Source: Saprospiraceae bacterium
GTDB taxonomy: Bacteria; Bacteroidota; Bacteroidia; Chitinophagales; Saprospiraceae
Direction: 5' to 3'
Assembly: GCA_007125435.1 (NCBI GenBank)
Contig: SLDF01000298.1
Location: 1-18,173 of the forward strand
DNA length: 18,173 nt
Under the pieces are notes generated by a model. That model did no database searches. It was not told where the DNA came from and saw only the letters and a program-made list of their open reading frames with translations. Positions 15,934 through 18,173 of this stretch are shown piece by piece (the stretch's first letter is position 1; every line of letters starts with the position of its first letter). Both the position numbers and the translations under genes were made by a program.

Positions 15934-16779
15934 TTAAAGCCGTACGTAAGTCTGTATATTCGATTCACCAAAAGCACCACCGCTTGTACTACCAAATCCA
16001 TCTTCCGCAGATGGAGGTGTTACACCCGGAATATTTGGGTCAGTTTGAGCGACTTCATATCTAAGAATAGTTTGATCGTCTTCAAAGGTCACTTCAAAAA
16101 TACCTTCACTGATAAGGGAATTCGGCGTATTCTGGGTAAGGACAATATTGTAAATGTTACCTACGCCTGACCGCTCTTGTCCGTATGTACCGGTCAGTTC
16201 AGTTCTCGATCCGTCAGCTTGAAAAGCTTCGACAATATAGGTGTTATCTGCTCTGAACTCTGCATATATAGAATCAATACCTGTTTGTCTCAAAAGAAGA
16301 GCAACATTGTCTCCTGATGAAGACCACTGTCCAATAACTCCGGTTTCATTTAATTCAGCAGTAATAGTAACATCTGAAGACATAGCTGCGCCACTTTGCG
16401 TGTAGATACTATTGTTGCCGGCCGGTGAAATGGTTATGACCTCATTGCCATCAGCAGAGCCATTTAAGGTAAGGTTAAATGTTACCTGTGCTACCCCTGC
16501 CGTGTGAGCAATACTAAAATCAGCCAAAGTAGCTGTACCACCGTCGAGAGAAACCTGGAATGCATCTTCTGTCAATGCTTCACTTCCATTGCTGTCTCCA
16601 AAAACTCCGACATTGAAAGATAAAGAAGCAGAGCTGTTATCCGCAGCAATGGTCAAATCTAAAAAATCTGCGGGCATGCCCTGATCGTCATCGTCATCTC
16701 TACTGCAAGATGTCATGACCATACCCATTAATGCCAATAGCATTATCACACTTAAATAATTCACTTTCATAATACTCAT
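15934..16779 (-). CDS. Surface-type lipoprotein with SwmB-like and calycin-like halves
   Basis: The 281-residue protein has a lipoprotein signal peptide with lipobox MTSC, so Cys25 would be lipidated. Directly after it comes SRDDDDD, an acidic run like the lipoprotein export signal that sends Bacteroidota lipoproteins to the cell surface. Residues ~41-141 (SASLSFNVGVFGD... SLDGGTATL... NGNEVITI-type pattern) match the SwmB-like beta-sandwich repeats common in this phylum. Residues ~148-281 begin GVIGQWSSSG and look like a lipocalin/calycin-type beta domain, with FRADNTYIVEAF near 175-186. Met4 is an alternative start. It lies 7 bp after the acyl-CoA ligase and is followed by a terminator. It may bind a hydrophobic ligand, an inference from the lipocalin look and the neighbours. 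Confidence 0.75.
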   Translation of the reverse strand: MSIMKVNYLSVIMLLALMGMVMTSCSRDDDDDQGMPADFLDLTIAADNSSASLSFNVGVFGDSNGSEALTEDAFQVSLDGGTATLADFSIAHTAGVAQVTFNLTLNGSADGNEVITISPAGNNSIYTQSGAAMSSDVTITAELNETGVIGQWSSSGDNVALLLRQTGIDSIYAEFRADNTYIVEAFQADGSRTELTGTYGQERSGVGNIYNIVLTQNTPNSLISEGIFEVTFEDDQTILRYEVAQTDPNIPGVTPPSAEDGFGSTSGGAFGESNIQTYVRL

Positions 16780-16786
16780 ATTTAAT

Positions 16787-18173
16787 TTAAGAAAATTGTT
16801 TCAATACTTTTTTGTCTATTTTGCCCGCATCATTTTTGGGCAATTCTTCTACAAAGGCAATTGTCCCAGGTACTTTATATTTTGCCATTTTTGATGCACA
16901 AAACCTCAAAATATCCTCATCAGATAATTTCGTTCCTTTTTTACGTACGACAAAAGCTTTTCCTATTTCACCCCACTTTTCGTGAGGGACGCCAATAATG
17001 GCAACGTCATCTATGCCATCTATTTGTCTTATAATACCTTCTACCTCGGTAGGGTATACATTCTCACCTCCGCTTATGTACATATTTTTTATTCTATCCA
17101 CTACGAATAGGAAGCCTTCATCATCTACGGTCACGATATCACCTGTCCTAAACCAGCCATTGACTCTATCCTTGTCATCTTTTGGGTTTATGTTTATATA
17201 ACCTGGAGATACAGTAGGGCCGGATAGCCATAGCTCACCTGGAGCATTCACTTCAGCTTTATTTCCATCTTCATCAATGACTTTGATTTCATAGTAAAAG
17301 TTGGGTTTGCCGATACTTCCAATTTTTCTTATGCTGTCTTCTTCGTTAAGGGATGTGACATTAGGACCCACTTCTGTAAGGCCATAACCTTGTCTTATCG
17401 GTATGCCCCTGTCTTCCCAAAGCCTTATTAGGGGAAGGGGCATCGCTTCACCTCCGACAATGAAATATCTTACATTTTCAAGATTCAAGGTTTTAAATGA
17501 AGGTGCGTCCTGCATCATCTTAAGCATAGTTGGTACAGCCCACCATACAGTTATGTGTTCCTTTTCCAGGCTCTGTAGTACAATGTCAGGGTCAAAACTT
17601 TTCATGATCAGGGTGAATGCACCATGATGTATAAATGGCGTAAGCAAGACATTCCAGCCACCGGTATGAAATGGCGGCGCACAATTTATTGATCGGTCTT
17701 TTGATGTAATGTCAAGCCTAAGGCTGGTGTTCAGACTGTTGTAATGCATCATTTTGTGCGTGTAAATCGAACCCTTAGGTTGTCCTGTAGTACCGCTGGT
17801 AAATATGATAAGCGCAGCATGGTCATCATCAATATGGATGTTTTCAAAAATTCCACTTTCTGAGCGACTGAGATCTATTAATGCTTCTATTGGCATTTGT
17901 CTGACATTAGACTTTGCGTGACTGGTGGCAGCAATCTTTTGCTCATATTTTTGGTCAAAAAGGACGAGTGAAGGGGTGACTTGTTCCATCAAACCGTCGA
18001 GCTCTACGGGCTGTAATCTATAATTCAATGGTGCCAGTATAATCCCCATTTTCTGGGCTACACCAAGAAGCAGTATATATTCAATACAATTTTCTGCGAT
18101 AATGGCGATTCGGTCTCCTATTTGGATCTCGTAATTTCGCGATAGGAAATTAGCAACCTTTGAAGCACTTTCA
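16787..18173 (-). CDS. AMP-forming acyl-CoA ligase (FadD-like), N-terminus outside the window
   Basis: This adenylate-forming enzyme activates a carboxylic acid to its CoA ester with ATP. The window holds 461 codons, and the frame stays open through 18173 with clear family sequence (GDRIAIIAENC, YILLLGVAQKMG) before the Met at 18049, so the gene is cut by the window edge and that Met is internal. Motifs in order are the P-loop FTSGTTGQPKGS, GYGLTEVGP, GWFRTGDIV, DRIKNMYISGGENVYPTEVE and the C-terminal catalytic Lys in PKNDAGKIDKKVL. The type is that of medium/long-chain fatty acid or related acyl-CoA ligases rather than acetyl-CoA synthetase; the exact substrate cannot be read. The lipoprotein gene follows after 7 bp, indicating one transcript. 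Confidence 0.9.
   Translation of the reverse strand, partial: ESASKVANFLSRNYEIQIGDRIAIIAENCIEYILLLGVAQKMGIILAPLNYRLQPVELDGLMEQVTPSLVLFDQKYEQKIAATSHAKSNVRQMPIEALIDLSRSESGIFENIHIDDDHAALIIFTSGTTGQPKGSIYTHKMMHYNSLNTSLRLDITSKDRSINCAPPFHTGGWNVLLTPFIHHGAFTLIMKSFDPDIVLQSLEKEHITVWWAVPTMLKMMQDAPSFKTLNLENVRYFIVGGEAMPLPLIRLWEDRGIPIRQGYGLTEVGPNVTSLNEEDSIRKIGSIGKPNFYYEIKVIDEDGNKAEVNAPGELWLSGPTVSPGYININPKDDKDRVNGWFRTGDIVTVDDEGFLFVVDRIKNMYISGGENVYPTEVEGIIRQIDGIDDVAIIGVPHEKWGEIGKAFVVRKKGTKLSDEDILRFCASKMAKYKVPGTIAFVEELPKNDAGKIDKKVLKQFS

Overview
The window looks like chromosomal DNA of a Bacteroidota bacterium, possibly from the Saprospiria side of the phylum, although the lineage is an inference. The signs are a moderately low GC content, a lipoprotein with an acidic patch right after its lipobox Cys (the Bacteroidota surface-export type), an SwmB-like domain typical of the phylum, promoter boxes resembling TAnnTTTG, weak Shine-Dalgarno sequences, and intergenic repeats of a style I associate with this phylum. 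There are no rRNA or tRNA genes, no CRISPR array, no prophage and no intact transposase.

Left part (1-5626): the large, B12-binding subunit of methylmalonyl-CoA mutase, a five-helix membrane protein of unknown function, and a short alpha-glucan phosphorylase-like protein that has Thr where the PLP-binding Lys is expected. A convergent CPBP-family intramembrane protease follows.

Repeat island (5627-7909): about 2.3 kb with no credible gene, built from several different non-coding repeats. These are a decayed fragment of a dispersed repeat, a 334-bp degenerate inverted repeat, a three-hairpin REP-like unit, a 200-bp MITE-like element with perfect 15-bp terminal inverted repeats and a TTTAA duplication, three hairpin units in tandem, and a ~155-bp dispersed repeat. 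A second copy of that last repeat lies in inverted orientation at 12984-13149.

Middle part (7910-12926): acetyl-CoA synthetase (acs), convergent with methionyl-tRNA formyltransferase (fmt). Then come a small exported charged protein with its own terminator, phosphopantetheine adenylyltransferase (coaD), and a closely linked EI24/CysZ-like membrane protein. The inverted repeat copies bracket this whole block.

Right part (13283-18173, all minus strand): an acyl-CoA ligase cut by the window edge is followed after 7 bp by a surface-type lipoprotein and a terminator. An outer-membrane beta-barrel and a secreted alpha/beta hydrolase follow as a second pair. Together these could hydrolyse, import and activate an ester or fatty acid, which is inference from context only. 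With acs and methylmalonyl-CoA mutase, the window leans toward acyl-CoA metabolism. I found no convincing new defence or mobile system. The most notable unexplained material is the repeat island and the altered PLP site of the phosphorylase.
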